Shown: one piece after another, positions 25,842-34,128 of the stretch
How the letters are laid out: each line of letters begins with the position of its first letter
Numbering within the stretch: the first letter of the stretch is position 1
Source: JASHPR01 sp963749145
Lineage (GTDB): Bacteria; Actinomycetota; Actinomycetes; Streptosporangiales; Streptosporangiaceae
DNA: 64,000 nt
Assembly (NCBI GenBank): GCA_963749145.1
Contig: CAVVLN010000004.1
Coordinates: forward strand, 434,001 to 498,000
Reading direction: 5' to 3'
Notes under the pieces: model-generated
The model's database searches: none
Told to the model about the DNA's origin: nothing
Seen by the model: the letters and a program-made list of their open reading frames with translations, nothing else
Program-made: the position numbers and the translations under genes

Positions 25842-27713
25842 GTGACCACCACCCATCAACCGCCCTCTTCCGGCCCGGCCGCGTCCGGTGACCGCGAGCC
25901 GCCCGGCCCGGCCGCGCTCAGCGCCGGAGAGCTGGCCGCCCTGGGCGCGCGCCCCGGCACCTTGACCGCGGCCGAGGTGACGGCGCTGCACTGGCTGACC
26001 GGGGGGACGCCCGGCCCGCATGCGGACCTGGCCGAGCCGGCCGGCTGCGGCGACCCCGGCGACGACGCCGTCGCGGAGGTGCTGGACGCCGGGTTCACCC
26101 ACCGCTACCCCGCCCCCGGCGCCACCGGGTTCGCCGCGGGCGGGCCGGCGGATCAGATGCTGCCCGGCACGAACCTGGCCTGGCAGGCCGCGATGACCCG
26201 GCGGGCCGGGCTGGGCTCGCTCTCGGATGACGAGCTGATCGGGTTCCTGGGCGCCGCGCGGCGGCTGGCCTCGTGGGCGGCCGCGCTGGAGCACGACGCG
26301 ACCGCCGAGCTCGACGCCCGCCGCGCCGGCCCCGACGGCCGCGAGGGGGAGCATGTGGCCGCCGAGCTGGCCGCCGCGCTCACCCTGACCGGCCGCGCCG
26401 CCCAATCCCAGCTGGACCTGTCCCGCCAGCTGGAGCGCCTGCCGCAAACCCGGGCGCTGCTGGCCGCCGGGATCATCGACCGCCCCCGCGCACTGGTCAT
26501 CACCGCAGAACTCGCGCTGCTGGACGACGAGACGGCGGCCGCGGCGGAGAACTTGATCGCGCCGCAGGCCGGGCCGATGACGACCGGGCGGCTGCGCGCC
26601 GCCTGCCAGCGCGCCGTCATCGCCTGCGACCCCCAAGCCGCGATCCGCCGCCGCGAGCAAGCCGGGAAAGACGCCCGGGTCGAGTGCTGGGCCGAGGTTT
26701 CGGGGACCGGGGCGATCGCCGGGCGGGACCTGGACCGGGCCCGGGTCATCGCCGCCGACAAGGCCCTGGACGCCGCCGCCCGCTGGCTCGCCGCCCGAGG
26801 CCTGCCCGGCACCCTGGAACAACTGCGCTCCGAGGCGTTCCTGACCCGCCTCACCGGCCAGGCCCTCGACACCCTCCTCCCCCCCGACCCGGCCGCAGCC
26901 AATGCCGGCCCGGCCGGGCCCAGCGGCCCGGCTGCCCCGGGCGTGTGGCCCCCCGCCTTCGGCGGCCACGGCAGCACCGCCACCGCCACCTCGGGCCCGG
27001 CCGCGCCCGGCAGCACCCCGCCCGGCCCCGGGAGCACCACCTCTGGCACCTGGCCCCCGGCCACCGGCGCGCCCGGCCCCGGCCCCGTCACCGGCGCCGG
27101 GTCTGTGCCCGGGGTCAGCGGGGTCAACGTGATCGTCCCCTGGCTGAGCTGGCTCGAGCTATCCGATTCGCCCGGCGAGATCACCGGCACCGGCGCCGCC
27201 GGACCGGCCGACGCCCCGACCTGCCGCACCATCGCCGACACCCTGGCCACCAACCCGGCCACCCGCTGGTCGGTCACCCTCACCGACCCATCCGGGCGCC
27301 CCCTCGCCCACGGCCGCGCCCGCGCCGGGCCCGGACCGCCCGGCCCCGGCCGCCGCGCCTGGCTCACCGCGATCACGCTCACCCCGATCGCCGCCGGCAC
27401 CTGCGCCCACCCAAACGAGTCCGCCGGGTACCGGCCCTCGAACCGGCTGCGGAACCTGGTCAAAACCCGCTCCCGACGATGCGGGTTCCCCGGCTGCCGC
27501 CGCCCGGCCTGGCGCTGCGACGACGACCACACGATTCCGCACGACCAGGGCGGCCGGACCTGCGAGTGTAATTTGTCCCCTTTGTGCCGTCAACATCACC
27601 AGACGAAACAGGCATCCGGGTGGCGGCTCGACCAGCCCCAGCCCGGCGTCCTGGTCTGGACCACCCCCAGCGGACGCCGCTACACCGTCAGCCCGGAGCC
27701 GTATCCCGTGTGA
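25842..27713 (+). CDS. DUF222 domain / HNH endonuclease protein (13E12 family)
   Basis: A 623-residue protein starting at a GTG preceded by GGGAGGAGG. The central DUF222 helical domain includes AARRLASWAAALEHDATAEL and LEQLRSEAFLTRLTGQALD, followed by a long Pro/Gly/Thr-rich linker (about residues 345-430). A C-terminal HNH nuclease follows: CGFPGCRRPAWRCDDDHTIP then CNLSPLCRQHHQTKQ, with the two CxxC-like pairs and the DH...H...H metal site intact. The family is abundant in actinobacteria, related to the mycobacterial REP13E12 repeats and suspected to be mobile or homing-like. The gene is flanked by two copies of a duplicated segment. Confidence 0.92.
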   Translation: MTTTHQPPSSGPAASGDREPPGPAALSAGELAALGARPGTLTAAEVTALHWLTGGTPGPHADLAEPAGCGDPGDDAVAEVLDAGFTHRYPAPGATGFAAGGPADQMLPGTNLAWQAAMTRRAGLGSLSDDELIGFLGAARRLASWAAALEHDATAELDARRAGPDGREGEHVAAELAAALTLTGRAAQSQLDLSRQLERLPQTRALLAAGIIDRPRALVITAELALLDDETAAAAENLIAPQAGPMTTGRLRAACQRAVIACDPQAAIRRREQAGKDARVECWAEVSGTGAIAGRDLDRARVIAADKALDAAARWLAARGLPGTLEQLRSEAFLTRLTGQALDTLLPPDPAAANAGPAGPSGPAAPGVWPPAFGGHGSTATATSGPAAPGSTPPGPGSTTSGTWPPATGAPGPGPVTGAGSVPGVSGVNVIVPWLSWLELSDSPGEITGTGAAGPADAPTCRTIADTLATNPATRWSVTLTDPSGRPLAHGRARAGPGPPGPGRRAWLTAITLTPIAAGTCAHPNESAGYRPSNRLRNLVKTRSRRCGFPGCRRPAWRCDDDHTIPHDQGGRTCECNLSPLCRQHHQTKQASGWRLDQPQPGVLVWTTPSGRRYTVSPEPYPV

Positions 27714-27732
27714 CGGGAACCCGCGACGCCGG

Positions 27733-28026
27733 TCACATCCAGTCGGCGTGCCGGGGCCAGGCGAGCAGGGTGTCGACGATCTCGGGCGGGCCCTCTTCGG
27801 GCTGCGCGGCGGTCATCCCGTAACGACCCCGGTAGAACAGCAGCGGCGCTCCGGCGACGCTCTCGCCCGCGACCTGGGGAGATCCGGAACCCATGGCCCT
27901 GGGCCGTGCGACGGCGGTGATGGCCACTGTCACCAGGATAACCAGGACAATCACCAGGGGGCAGACGATGCGGGCGTGCAGCACGAGCACGGCTCCGGCC
28001 AGAGCGCCCAGCAGCATCGCGATCAC
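27733..28026 (-). CDS. Small membrane protein of unknown function
   Basis: A 97-residue frame with two adjacent hydrophobic stretches (MIAMLLGALAGAVLVLHARI and VCPLVIVLVILVTVAITAV) and a soluble C-terminal tail containing PLLFYRGRYGMTAAQPEEGP. GTG 28032 is an alternative start. Codon use and hydrophobic pattern favour a real gene, but no family is recognised. It is convergent with the DUF222-HNH gene. Confidence 0.5.
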   Translation of the reverse strand: MIAMLLGALAGAVLVLHARIVCPLVIVLVILVTVAITAVARPRAMGSGSPQVAGESVAGAPLLFYRGRYGMTAAQPEEGPPEIVDTLLAWPRHADWM

Positions 28027-28103
28027 CGAGATCAGCCGACGGGCGGCCTTGGCGCCGGTCGCGCCGGTCGACGTACACGACGCGAGCCGGGAGGGACCCC
28101 GCC

Positions 28104-28578
28104 GTGCTGACCCACGCGCGCCAGCTGCTGCAGGGCACGCCGGACGGCGTGGTCAGGTACGTCTACGGGGACCTGCGCGACCCACAGCACATCCTGCACC
28201 AGGCGGCCGCGACGCTGGATTCCTCCCGGCCGACTGGTGTCACGCTGTTCGGCATCCTGCGACTTTTTCGCCGACGCCGACGACCCGCGCGGCCTGATCG
28301 GCCAGCTCGTCGCGCCGCTGGCGCCGGGTAGCTGCCTCGCGCTCACGCACCTGGCCAGCGATCTGCACTCCGATGAGCTGGCCGACACGTTCAACCGGCT
28401 GAACTCGGCTATGGCCGAGTCGGTCACGCTGCGCAGCCGCGGCGAGGTGGCCGCGCTGCTCGGCGGGCTGGACCTGGTCGAGCCGGGGGTAGTGCAGGCG
28501 GCGCAGTGGCGGCCCGACCCAGGGCCGGCCGGGCCCGAGTCGCAGATGTGGTGCGGAGTGGGGCGCAAGGCCAGCTGA
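28104..28578 (+). pseudogene. Methyltransf_19 (DUF574) SAM methyltransferase, truncated and frameshifted
   Basis: The first frame gives LTHARQLLQGTPDGVVRYVY then GDLRDPQHILHQAAATLD and GVTLFGIL. After a frame change near 28255-28265 it gives FFADADDPRGLIGQLVAPLA, LALTHLASDL and VTLRSRGEVAALLGGLDLV to the TGA at 28576. This is the middle and end of a DUF574/Methyltransf_19 protein. The N-terminal half, including SAM motif I, is missing, so it is inactive. Its 3' end is the right copy of the duplicated segment also seen at 25149. Confidence 0.75.
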
Positions 28579-28612
28579 GCCGGACGCCGCCGGGGCCGCG
28601 CCAGAAGGCATC
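28413..28612 (+). repeat. Right copy of the segmental duplication
   Basis: This is the homologue of 25149-25262, and it includes 97 bp deleted from the left copy. Homology continues about 35 bp past the methyltransferase stop to CATCGCCAGATCCC. The two copies stand in the same orientation about 3.26 kb apart and bracket the DUF222-HNH gene. Confidence 0.85.
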
Positions 28613-28641
28613 GCCAGATCCCGCCCGTTCTCGACATATGT

Positions 28642-28659
28642 AGCCTACACATGTAGGCT
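28642..28659. promoter_or_regulatory. PadR-type operator AGCCTACA-CA-TGTAGGCT
   Basis: A perfect 8-2-8 inverted repeat ends at the base before the PadR start codon (GTG 28660). The overlapping ATGT-N7-ACAT (28638-28652) resembles the ATGT/ACAT spacing of PadR sites. TAGGCT at 28655-28660 could be a -10 box of a nearly leaderless transcript. It probably mediates autorepression of the PadR-ABC operon. Confidence 0.7.
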
Positions 28660-28992
28660 GTGGTCGTGAAGCTAACCGGTCCGCTGGAGCGCGTGCTGAG
28701 GGTTCTGCTCGCTGACCCCTCTGCGCCGCATTACGGCTATGACCTCATGAAGGCCGCGAAGCTGCCCAGCGGCACCTTGTACCCGATGCTGGCCCGCCTG
28801 CAGCAGGAGGGTCTGGTGGACTCCGAGTGGGAGCCGCAGCGGCCGGACGCGGGCGGCCGGCCGCCACGCCGGTATTACCGGCTGACCGCCGAGGGCGCCC
28901 GCGTGGCCCGCTTTGAGCTCGCCCAGGCCCGGGTTCCCGCGCGGCGCGTACCGCACGGCCCGGCACGGCCAGCGCCCGGAGGCACGCGGTGA
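28660..28992 (+). CDS. PadR family transcriptional regulator
   Basis: A 110-residue winged-helix protein: LERVLRVLLADPSAPHYGYD then LPSGTLYPMLARLQQEGLVD and RRYYRLTAEGARVARFEL. It is the short PadR type, without the long C-terminal helix domain. GTG 28660 or GTG 28666 may be the start, both immediately behind the palindrome. It is the first gene of a four-gene operon with a membrane protein and an ABC transporter, and probably represses it until an inducer (often a drug or phenolic) binds. Confidence 0.9.
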   Translation: MVVKLTGPLERVLRVLLADPSAPHYGYDLMKAAKLPSGTLYPMLARLQQEGLVDSEWEPQRPDAGGRPPRRYYRLTAEGARVARFELAQARVPARRVPHGPARPAPGGTR

Positions 28993-29585
28993 GCCGGGCG
29001 CCGCGCGTGCAGCGGATCTGTGAGCGGTTCATCCGTGCCGCCTGCCGCCGGCTCCCCGAGGACGTGCGGGCGGAGCGCGGCCGGGAATGGGCGGCTGAGC
29101 TGCCGGCCATCCTGGACGACCAGAGCGTCCGCCCGGGGCTCCGGCGCGCCGTGCGGGCGCTCACCTATTCGGCCGGCATCGCCAGGACCACCCGGCGCCT
29201 GAGCCGGGCAGGCGGGCGCGCCCGCCCCGCGCCGGCCTCGCAATGGCGGAACGGCGCCATTGCGGTCCGGCCTCCCAACGTCGCCGTACGCGCGACCGTC
29301 GGCCTCGTTATCTGGCTCCTGCTGATCTTCCTCGTGATCTCGCTCGGGCGCGCATTCCCCCACCTGCCCGACTGGCTGCTCACGGCCGGCTTGGGCCTGG
29401 CTGTTGGCTTCGATGCTCTGTGCCTCGCCGACATCGCACGGGCCAGGCGGGTGCGCTACCTGCCCAAGTGGGCGTGGGCACTCATCTGCCTCGCCCAGAC
29501 ACCGCTCGGCGGCATCATGTACCTGAGTATCGGCCACCTCGGCCGGGCCCGGCCAGTCCCGCCCGGATCGGCGCAGCGACCCTGA
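28989..29585 (+). CDS. Membrane protein with PLDc_N-like C-terminal segment
   Basis: A 198-residue protein whose GTG start overlaps the PadR stop (GTGA). Residues 1-90 are soluble and Arg-rich (CRRLPEDVRAERGREWAAEL), like DUF-type anti-sigma or permease-associated proteins. Then come two helices (VGLVIWLLLIFLVISLG; LLTAGLGLAVGFDALCLADI) and a PLDc_N-like end, YLPKWAWALICLAQTPLGGI then MYLSIGHLG. It is translated with PadR and precedes the ABC genes, so it probably belongs to the exporter system. Its exact role is unknown. Confidence 0.8.
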   Translation: MSRAPRVQRICERFIRAACRRLPEDVRAERGREWAAELPAILDDQSVRPGLRRAVRALTYSAGIARTTRRLSRAGGRARPAPASQWRNGAIAVRPPNVAVRATVGLVIWLLLIFLVISLGRAFPHLPDWLLTAGLGLAVGFDALCLADIARARRVRYLPKWAWALICLAQTPLGGIMYLSIGHLGRARPVPPGSAQRP

Positions 29586-29642
29586 CATGCAGGGATTCAT
29601 CAGGCGGGGAGCGTTCCACGCCCTTCTCCGCGGCGCGCAGTC

Positions 29643-30596
29643 ATGATCGAGCTGAATCGGCTTACTAAACGGTTCGGGCCGGTTACCGCGGTGGACGACC
29701 TGAGCGTCACGGTCAGCCCCGGGCGGGTGACCGGTTTCCTCGGCCCGAATGGCGCCGGCAAGACCACCACGATGCGGATCATCTTGGGGCTCGACGCCCC
29801 GACCTCGGGCACCGCCCTCGTGGGCGGTCGCCGCTATCAGCAGATCATCCGCCCGCTGCGTCAGGTCGGCTCGCTGCTGGACGCGACAGCCGTGCACGGC
29901 GGGCGCACCGCCTACGACCACCTGCTGTCGGTCGCCCTCAGCAACGGGATCCGCCGCAGCCGCGTGACCCAGGTGCTGGAGCTGACCGGGCTGGGTCCTG
30001 CCGCGGGCAAGCGCGTCAGGGGTTACTCGCTCGGCATGAAACAGCGGCTGGGCATCGCCACGGCCCTGCTCGGCGACCCGCCGGTGCTGATGTTCGACGA
30101 GCCGGTGAACGGCCTCGACCCTGACGGAGTCCGCTGGATCCGCGAGTTCCTGCGCCAGCTGGCCGCCAACGGCCATACCGTCCTTGTCTCCAGCCACCTG
30201 ATGAGCGAGATGGCGCTGACCGCCGATCATCTGATCGTCATCGGGCGCGGCAGGCTTCTCGCCGACACGCCGACCGGCCGCCTCACCAAGTCCAGCGCGC
30301 GCGCCGACGTGCTCGTCAGGTCCCCGCGTGCCCGCGAGCTCGCCGCCCTGCTTGCTGCCCGCGGTGCGGCAGTCACCGTTGAGGATGACGGCGCCCTCGC
30401 GGTGACCGGCCTGGACGCCCCGGCCATCGCCGACCTGGCCGCGGCGCATGGCGTCGCCGTGCACGAGCTGACGCCGCGGCAGCCGTCCCTGGAGCAGGCC
30501 TACCTGGACCTCACCGCCACCAGCACCGAGTACCGCGCCGCAACCCGGCAGGCAAACCCGAGGCAGGCCGATGACCACCGTACAGATCCGCGCTGA
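29643..30596 (+). CDS. ABC transporter ATP-binding protein
   Basis: A 317-residue ATPase of the drug/bacitracin exporter type. Walker A GPNGAGKT (residues 34-41), signature YSLGMKQRLGIA, Walker B VLMFDEPVNGLDP and the switch His in VSSHLMSEM are all intact. The C-terminal 90 residues (ARGAAVTVEDDGALAVTGLD; TPRQPSLEQAYLDLT) are the usual accessory tail. It is third in the PadR operon; its end overlaps the permease start by 26 bases. Confidence 0.95.
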   Translation: MIELNRLTKRFGPVTAVDDLSVTVSPGRVTGFLGPNGAGKTTTMRIILGLDAPTSGTALVGGRRYQQIIRPLRQVGSLLDATAVHGGRTAYDHLLSVALSNGIRRSRVTQVLELTGLGPAAGKRVRGYSLGMKQRLGIATALLGDPPVLMFDEPVNGLDPDGVRWIREFLRQLAANGHTVLVSSHLMSEMALTADHLIVIGRGRLLADTPTGRLTKSSARADVLVRSPRARELAALLAARGAAVTVEDDGALAVTGLDAPAIADLAAAHGVAVHELTPRQPSLEQAYLDLTATSTEYRAATRQANPRQADDHRTDPR

Positions 30597-31389
30597 CGTC
30601 CAGACCGTGCCCTCGCTGGCGGCCCGCGGGCGCGACGTGCTCGCCTTCGAGTGGACCAAGCTGCGCTCGGTCCGCTCGAACTACGTGACCCTGCTCATCG
30701 CGGCCGTCGCGACGATCGGTTCCACCCTGGTTGTCGCGCACGGCCTGGCCTCGACGCCTGCTCTCCCGTCCGGCGGCCCGGTCACAGCGCTCACCGCGAG
30801 CTTCCTGGGCTACGCCGAATACGCCGTGCTCCCCGTCAGCGTGCTGGCCGTGCTGCAGTTCACCTCTGAATACACGACCGGGCTGATCCGCACCACCTTC
30901 GCGGCCGTGCCGCGCCGCTGGGCCGTGCTCACCGGAAAGGCGGCGGTCTGCGCCGCAGCCGCCCTGATCGTCGGCGAGGTGCTGGCGTTCGCGTGCTTCT
31001 TCCTGACCCAGGCGATCTTGTCCGGGCCGCACCGCGGCGTATCCCTGGCCAGCCCCGGCGTGCCCGGGGCCGTGCTGGCCGCCGGCTTTGTCCTGTGCGC
31101 CTGCGCCCTGACCGCCCTTGGCCTCGGCGCCATCATCCGGCACACCGCAGGCGCGATCGCAGCGACCATCGCGGCGATCTACCTCGTGGCCGCCCTGTGC
31201 CTAGCCCTCCCGTCACCGTGGAAGGATGACATCGGCAGGTTCACCATGCCGTTCGCCGCCTCCCAGGTGGTGGCCCGGCACCCGCAGGCGGGCCTGTTCT
31301 CGCCGGCGGCGTCCATGCTGGTGCTCATCGCCTGGCCAGCCGCCGCGATCCTCGCCGCTGGCCTGGTGATCACCCGCCGCGACGCCTGA
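30571..31389 (+). CDS. ABC-2 type transporter permease
   Basis: A 272-residue protein with about six membrane helices. After FEWTKLRSVRSNYVTLLIAA comes the typical ABC-2 pattern with LQFTSEYTTGLIRTTFAAVP, where the conserved E-x-x-x-G-T/L-I-R-T-T segment lies between helices 2 and 3. It pairs with the ATPase at 29643 to form an exporter. The two genes overlap by 26 bases, which suggests tight coupling. Confidence 0.93.
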   Translation: MTTVQIRADVQTVPSLAARGRDVLAFEWTKLRSVRSNYVTLLIAAVATIGSTLVVAHGLASTPALPSGGPVTALTASFLGYAEYAVLPVSVLAVLQFTSEYTTGLIRTTFAAVPRRWAVLTGKAAVCAAAALIVGEVLAFACFFLTQAILSGPHRGVSLASPGVPGAVLAAGFVLCACALTALGLGAIIRHTAGAIAATIAAIYLVAALCLALPSPWKDDIGRFTMPFAASQVVARHPQAGLFSPAASMLVLIAWPAAAILAAGLVITRRDA

Positions 31390-31622
31390 CCGCGGCCGCC
31401 GCCACCGAGGTCGTCCCGGAACCATTCAGCCCGCGACGCCCTGACCCGCCGGGCGAGCGAGGCGGTGACGGAGGTCCCGCGGGCACCGGGCCGAACTGCC
31501 CTGTCACCGCCCGGCCGGCCGCGGGACAGTGAACATGACCAGTGGCCATGACCAGGCACCGCGTCGTAACCAGCGGACCGGCGCATGATCACCGTCGTTG
31601 CGGCAGCCGAGGGAGGCAGCTC

Positions 31623-32009
31623 ATGACATACACCGAGGACGTGGAGCGCTACGCCGATGTCATCCTGGCCATGATCAAGGAGGATCAGGACAGCGGGCAG
31701 GTTCCCCGGGACGTTTCCACCTGGGACGAACTCGATGACAGCGTGGACGTTGACGATTACTTCCGGCAGGCCCACCTGCCATCGGGCAGCACCGGAGCGG
31801 AGGGCCTGCGCAGCGCCGTCACCGGCGAGGTCATCCGGCGCCTGGCCGGGCCCCAGGGCGGCCCATGGGGCGTCGCCTGGACGCACCCGGACGGGCACTC
31901 CGCGGAGATCGGCCGGACGCTCGGGTACGCCACGCGAGGCGAAGCCGAGGCGGTCGGCCAACACTACCTGACCGACCACGGCGGGGCCTTCCAGGTGCAC
32001 GGCGGCTGA
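31623..32009 (+). CDS. Hypothetical acidic protein
   Basis: A 128-residue soluble protein starting at ATG 31623 behind GGGAGG. It opens with an acidic stretch (EDQDSGQVPRDVSTWDELDD SVD region), followed by GPWGVAWTHPDGHSAEIGRT and EAEAVGQHYLTDHGG. No family is recognised; similar short acidic proteins are common single genes in actinomycetes. It has its own SD and lies 107 bp before paaA, separated from it by a promoter and operator. Confidence 0.72.
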   Translation: MTYTEDVERYADVILAMIKEDQDSGQVPRDVSTWDELDDSVDVDDYFRQAHLPSGSTGAEGLRSAVTGEVIRRLAGPQGGPWGVAWTHPDGHSAEIGRTLGYATRGEAEAVGQHYLTDHGGAFQVHGG

Positions 32010-32049
32010 CGGCCGCTGGCCCGCGTTGACCGGCGGGAACTCCCCCGCG

Positions 32050-32095
32050 TTGACCGGTGGCCGCTCGTCCGGTTATCCTAGACCGAACGTTCGGT
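32050..32095 (+). promoter_or_regulatory. paa operon promoter with ACCGAACGTTCGGT operator
   Basis: TTGACC at 32050-32055 and TATCCT at 32074-32079 are spaced by 18 bp. The perfect 14-bp palindrome ACCGAACGTTCGGT (32082-32095) follows immediately, with an extra CGGT half-site after it, where transcription would begin. The same palindrome occurs at 37160 and 37304, so it is a shared regulator site. A PaaR-like TetR is the likely binder. Confidence 0.75.
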
Positions 32096-32115
32096 CGGTA
32101 AGTCGTGAGGTGCGC

Positions 32116-33090
32116 ATGGGCGAAGTGGAACCCGGGTTGGCAGCACGATTCGAGCAGCTCGTCGAAGCGGACGAGCGGATCGAGCCGCGGGACTGGATGC
32201 CGGAGGCGTACCGCGCGACGCTGATCCGTCAGATCGCGCAGCACGCGCACTCAGAGATCATCGGCATGCAGCCGGAGGGCAACTGGATCACCCGCGCGCC
32301 CAGCCTGCGCCGGAAGGCGATCCTGATCGCCAAGGTGCAGGACGAGGCCGGCCATGGGCTCTACCTCTACAGCGCCTGCGAGACGCTCGGCGTGGACCGC
32401 GCGGACCTGCTCGACCTGCTGCACTCCGGTCGGCAGAAGTACTCGAGCATCTTCAACTACCCGACCCTCACCTGGGCCGACGTCGGTGCGATCGGCTGGC
32501 TGGTGGACGGGGCCGCGATCACCAACCAGGTGCCCCTGTGCCGCTGCTCGTACGGGCCCTATGCCCGGGCGATGGTGCGGATCTGCAAGGAGGAGTCCTT
32601 CCACCAGCGGCAGGGTTACGAGATCCTCAACACGCTCGCCCACGGCACGCCGGCCCAGCGGGCGATGGCCCAGGACGCGGTCGACCGCTGGTGGTGGCCG
32701 TCGCTGATGATGTTCGGGCCGCCCGACGACGCCTCGCCCCACTCGGCCCAGTCCATGGCCTGGCGGATCAAGCGGCACTCCAACGACGATCTGCGGCAGA
32801 AGTTCGTGGACATGACGGTCCCGCAGGCGACCGCGGCGGGCCTGACCCTGCCCGACCCCGAGCTGCGGTGGAACGAGCAGCGCGGGCACTATGACATCGG
32901 CCCGATCGACTGGGCGGAGTTCCGGCGGGTGGTCAAGGGCAACGGGCCATGCAACCAGCAGCGGCTGGAACGCCGCGTCCGCGCCCACGCCGAGGGCCAG
33001 TGGGTCCGCGAGGCAGCGACCGCCTATGCGGCCAAGCACCGTGACCGGGACGGCCTGCGCCAGGCCAGCCGGGCGGAGGTGGCCGCATGA
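32116..33090 (+). CDS. paaA: 1,2-phenylacetyl-CoA epoxidase, catalytic subunit A
   Basis: A 324-residue ferritin-like di-iron oxygenase subunit. It is recognisable by RATLIRQIAQHAHSEIIGMQ, KVQDEAGHGLYLYSACETLG (E...ExxH metal ligands), then ICKEESFHQRQGYEIL (second ExxH) and WWWPSLMMFGPPDD. It epoxidises the ring of phenylacetyl-CoA. It starts at ATG 32116 with GAGG upstream; the longer open frame runs through the operator and is not used. It is the first gene of paaABCDE, with each gene overlapping the next. Confidence 0.97.
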   Translation: MGEVEPGLAARFEQLVEADERIEPRDWMPEAYRATLIRQIAQHAHSEIIGMQPEGNWITRAPSLRRKAILIAKVQDEAGHGLYLYSACETLGVDRADLLDLLHSGRQKYSSIFNYPTLTWADVGAIGWLVDGAAITNQVPLCRCSYGPYARAMVRICKEESFHQRQGYEILNTLAHGTPAQRAMAQDAVDRWWWPSLMMFGPPDDASPHSAQSMAWRIKRHSNDDLRQKFVDMTVPQATAAGLTLPDPELRWNEQRGHYDIGPIDWAEFRRVVKGNGPCNQQRLERRVRAHAEGQWVREAATAYAAKHRDRDGLRQASRAEVAA

Positions 33091-33371
33091 GCCGGGACTG
33101 GCCGTTGTGGGAGGTCTTCATCAGGAGCCGGCGCGGCCTGTCGCACATCCATGCCGGGAGCCTGCACGCGGCGGACGCGCCGATGGCGCTGCGCAACGCG
33201 CGTGACCTGTACACCCGGCGGCAGGAGGGCGTATCGATCTGGGTCGTGCCGTCCGCGGCGATCACAGCGAGCTCGCCCGACGAGAAAGACCCCTTCTTCG
33301 CGCCCGCCGCGGACAAGGCCTACCGTCATCCGACCTTCTACGACATCCCGAGCGAGGTGCAGAACCTGTGA
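33087..33371 (+). CDS. paaB: 1,2-phenylacetyl-CoA epoxidase subunit B
   Basis: A 94-residue protein of the PaaB family: WPLWEVFIRSRRGLSHIHAG, then ALRNARDLYTRRQEGVSIWV and YRHPTFYDIP. PaaB bridges the PaaAC heterodimers in the epoxidase complex. Its ATG overlaps the paaA stop (ATGA). Length and motifs are normal. Confidence 0.96.
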   Translation: MSRDWPLWEVFIRSRRGLSHIHAGSLHAADAPMALRNARDLYTRRQEGVSIWVVPSAAITASSPDEKDPFFAPAADKAYRHPTFYDIPSEVQNL

Positions 33372-34126
33372 TCACGCAGCCAGCGGTCGGCGGCTATGCG
33401 CTGCAACTGGGCGATGACGCGCTGATCATGGCCCAGCGGCTCGGCGAATGGGTCTCGTATGCCCCCGAGCTGGAGGAGGATGTCGCGCTGGGCAACATCG
33501 CCCTCGACCTGCTGGGGCAGGCGCGTGCGCTGCTCACCTACGCCGGCGAGGCAGAGGGCCGCGGCCGCACCGAAGACGACCTGGCCTACCTCCGCGGCGA
33601 GCGGGAATTCACCAACCTGCAGATCGCCGAGCTGCCCCGCGGCGACTTCGCCGCGGAAATCGCCCGCCAGCTGGTCTTCTCGGCTTACCAGTTCGAGCTG
33701 TACCAGCGGCTGCAGGAGTCGCGGGACGCGATGCTCGCCGCGGTGGCGGCCAAGGCGGTCAAGGAAGTCGCCTACCACCGCGACCATGCGACGCTGTGGG
33801 CGCTGCGGCTCGGGGACGGGACCGAGGAGTCACACCGCCGGATGCAAGCGGGGCTGAACCGGGTCTGGCCGTACGTCGACGAGATGTTCCGCGCGGAGCC
33901 GCTCGCGGAGGCACTGGCCGGCGACGGCCTGGCGGTCGATGCCGCGCAGCTGCGCCCGGCCTGGACGGAGTACGTCGCGGCGGTGCTCCGCGAGGCGACG
34001 CTGGCCTGGCCCGAGACCCCGGTCGTGCCCGGCGGCGGGCGCCACGGCCTGCACACCGAGCACATGGGTCACCTGCTGGCGGAAATGCAGTACCTGGCCC
34101 GGTGCCACCCGGGGGCCCGGTGGTGA
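33368..34126 (+). CDS. paaC: 1,2-phenylacetyl-CoA epoxidase, structural subunit C
   Basis: A 252-residue ferritin-like partner of PaaA: LRLGDDALIMAQRLGEWVSY-like opening, ALGNIALDLLGQARALLTYA, ELPRGDFAAEIARQLVFSAY and KEVAYHRDHATLWALRLGDG. PaaC stabilises PaaA and lacks a working di-iron centre in the known enzymes. It overlaps paaB by four bases and paaD at its 3' end. Confidence 0.96.
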   Translation: MITQPAVGGYALQLGDDALIMAQRLGEWVSYAPELEEDVALGNIALDLLGQARALLTYAGEAEGRGRTEDDLAYLRGEREFTNLQIAELPRGDFAAEIARQLVFSAYQFELYQRLQESRDAMLAAVAAKAVKEVAYHRDHATLWALRLGDGTEESHRRMQAGLNRVWPYVDEMFRAEPLAEALAGDGLAVDAAQLRPAWTEYVAAVLREATLAWPETPVVPGGGRHGLHTEHMGHLLAEMQYLARCHPGARW

Positions 34127-34128
34127 CC

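Noticed and set aside
25149..28612. Composite transposon bounded by the duplicated segment
   Set aside because: No transposase, no terminal inverted repeats and no target-site duplication were found; the duplicated piece is part of a methyltransferase gene.
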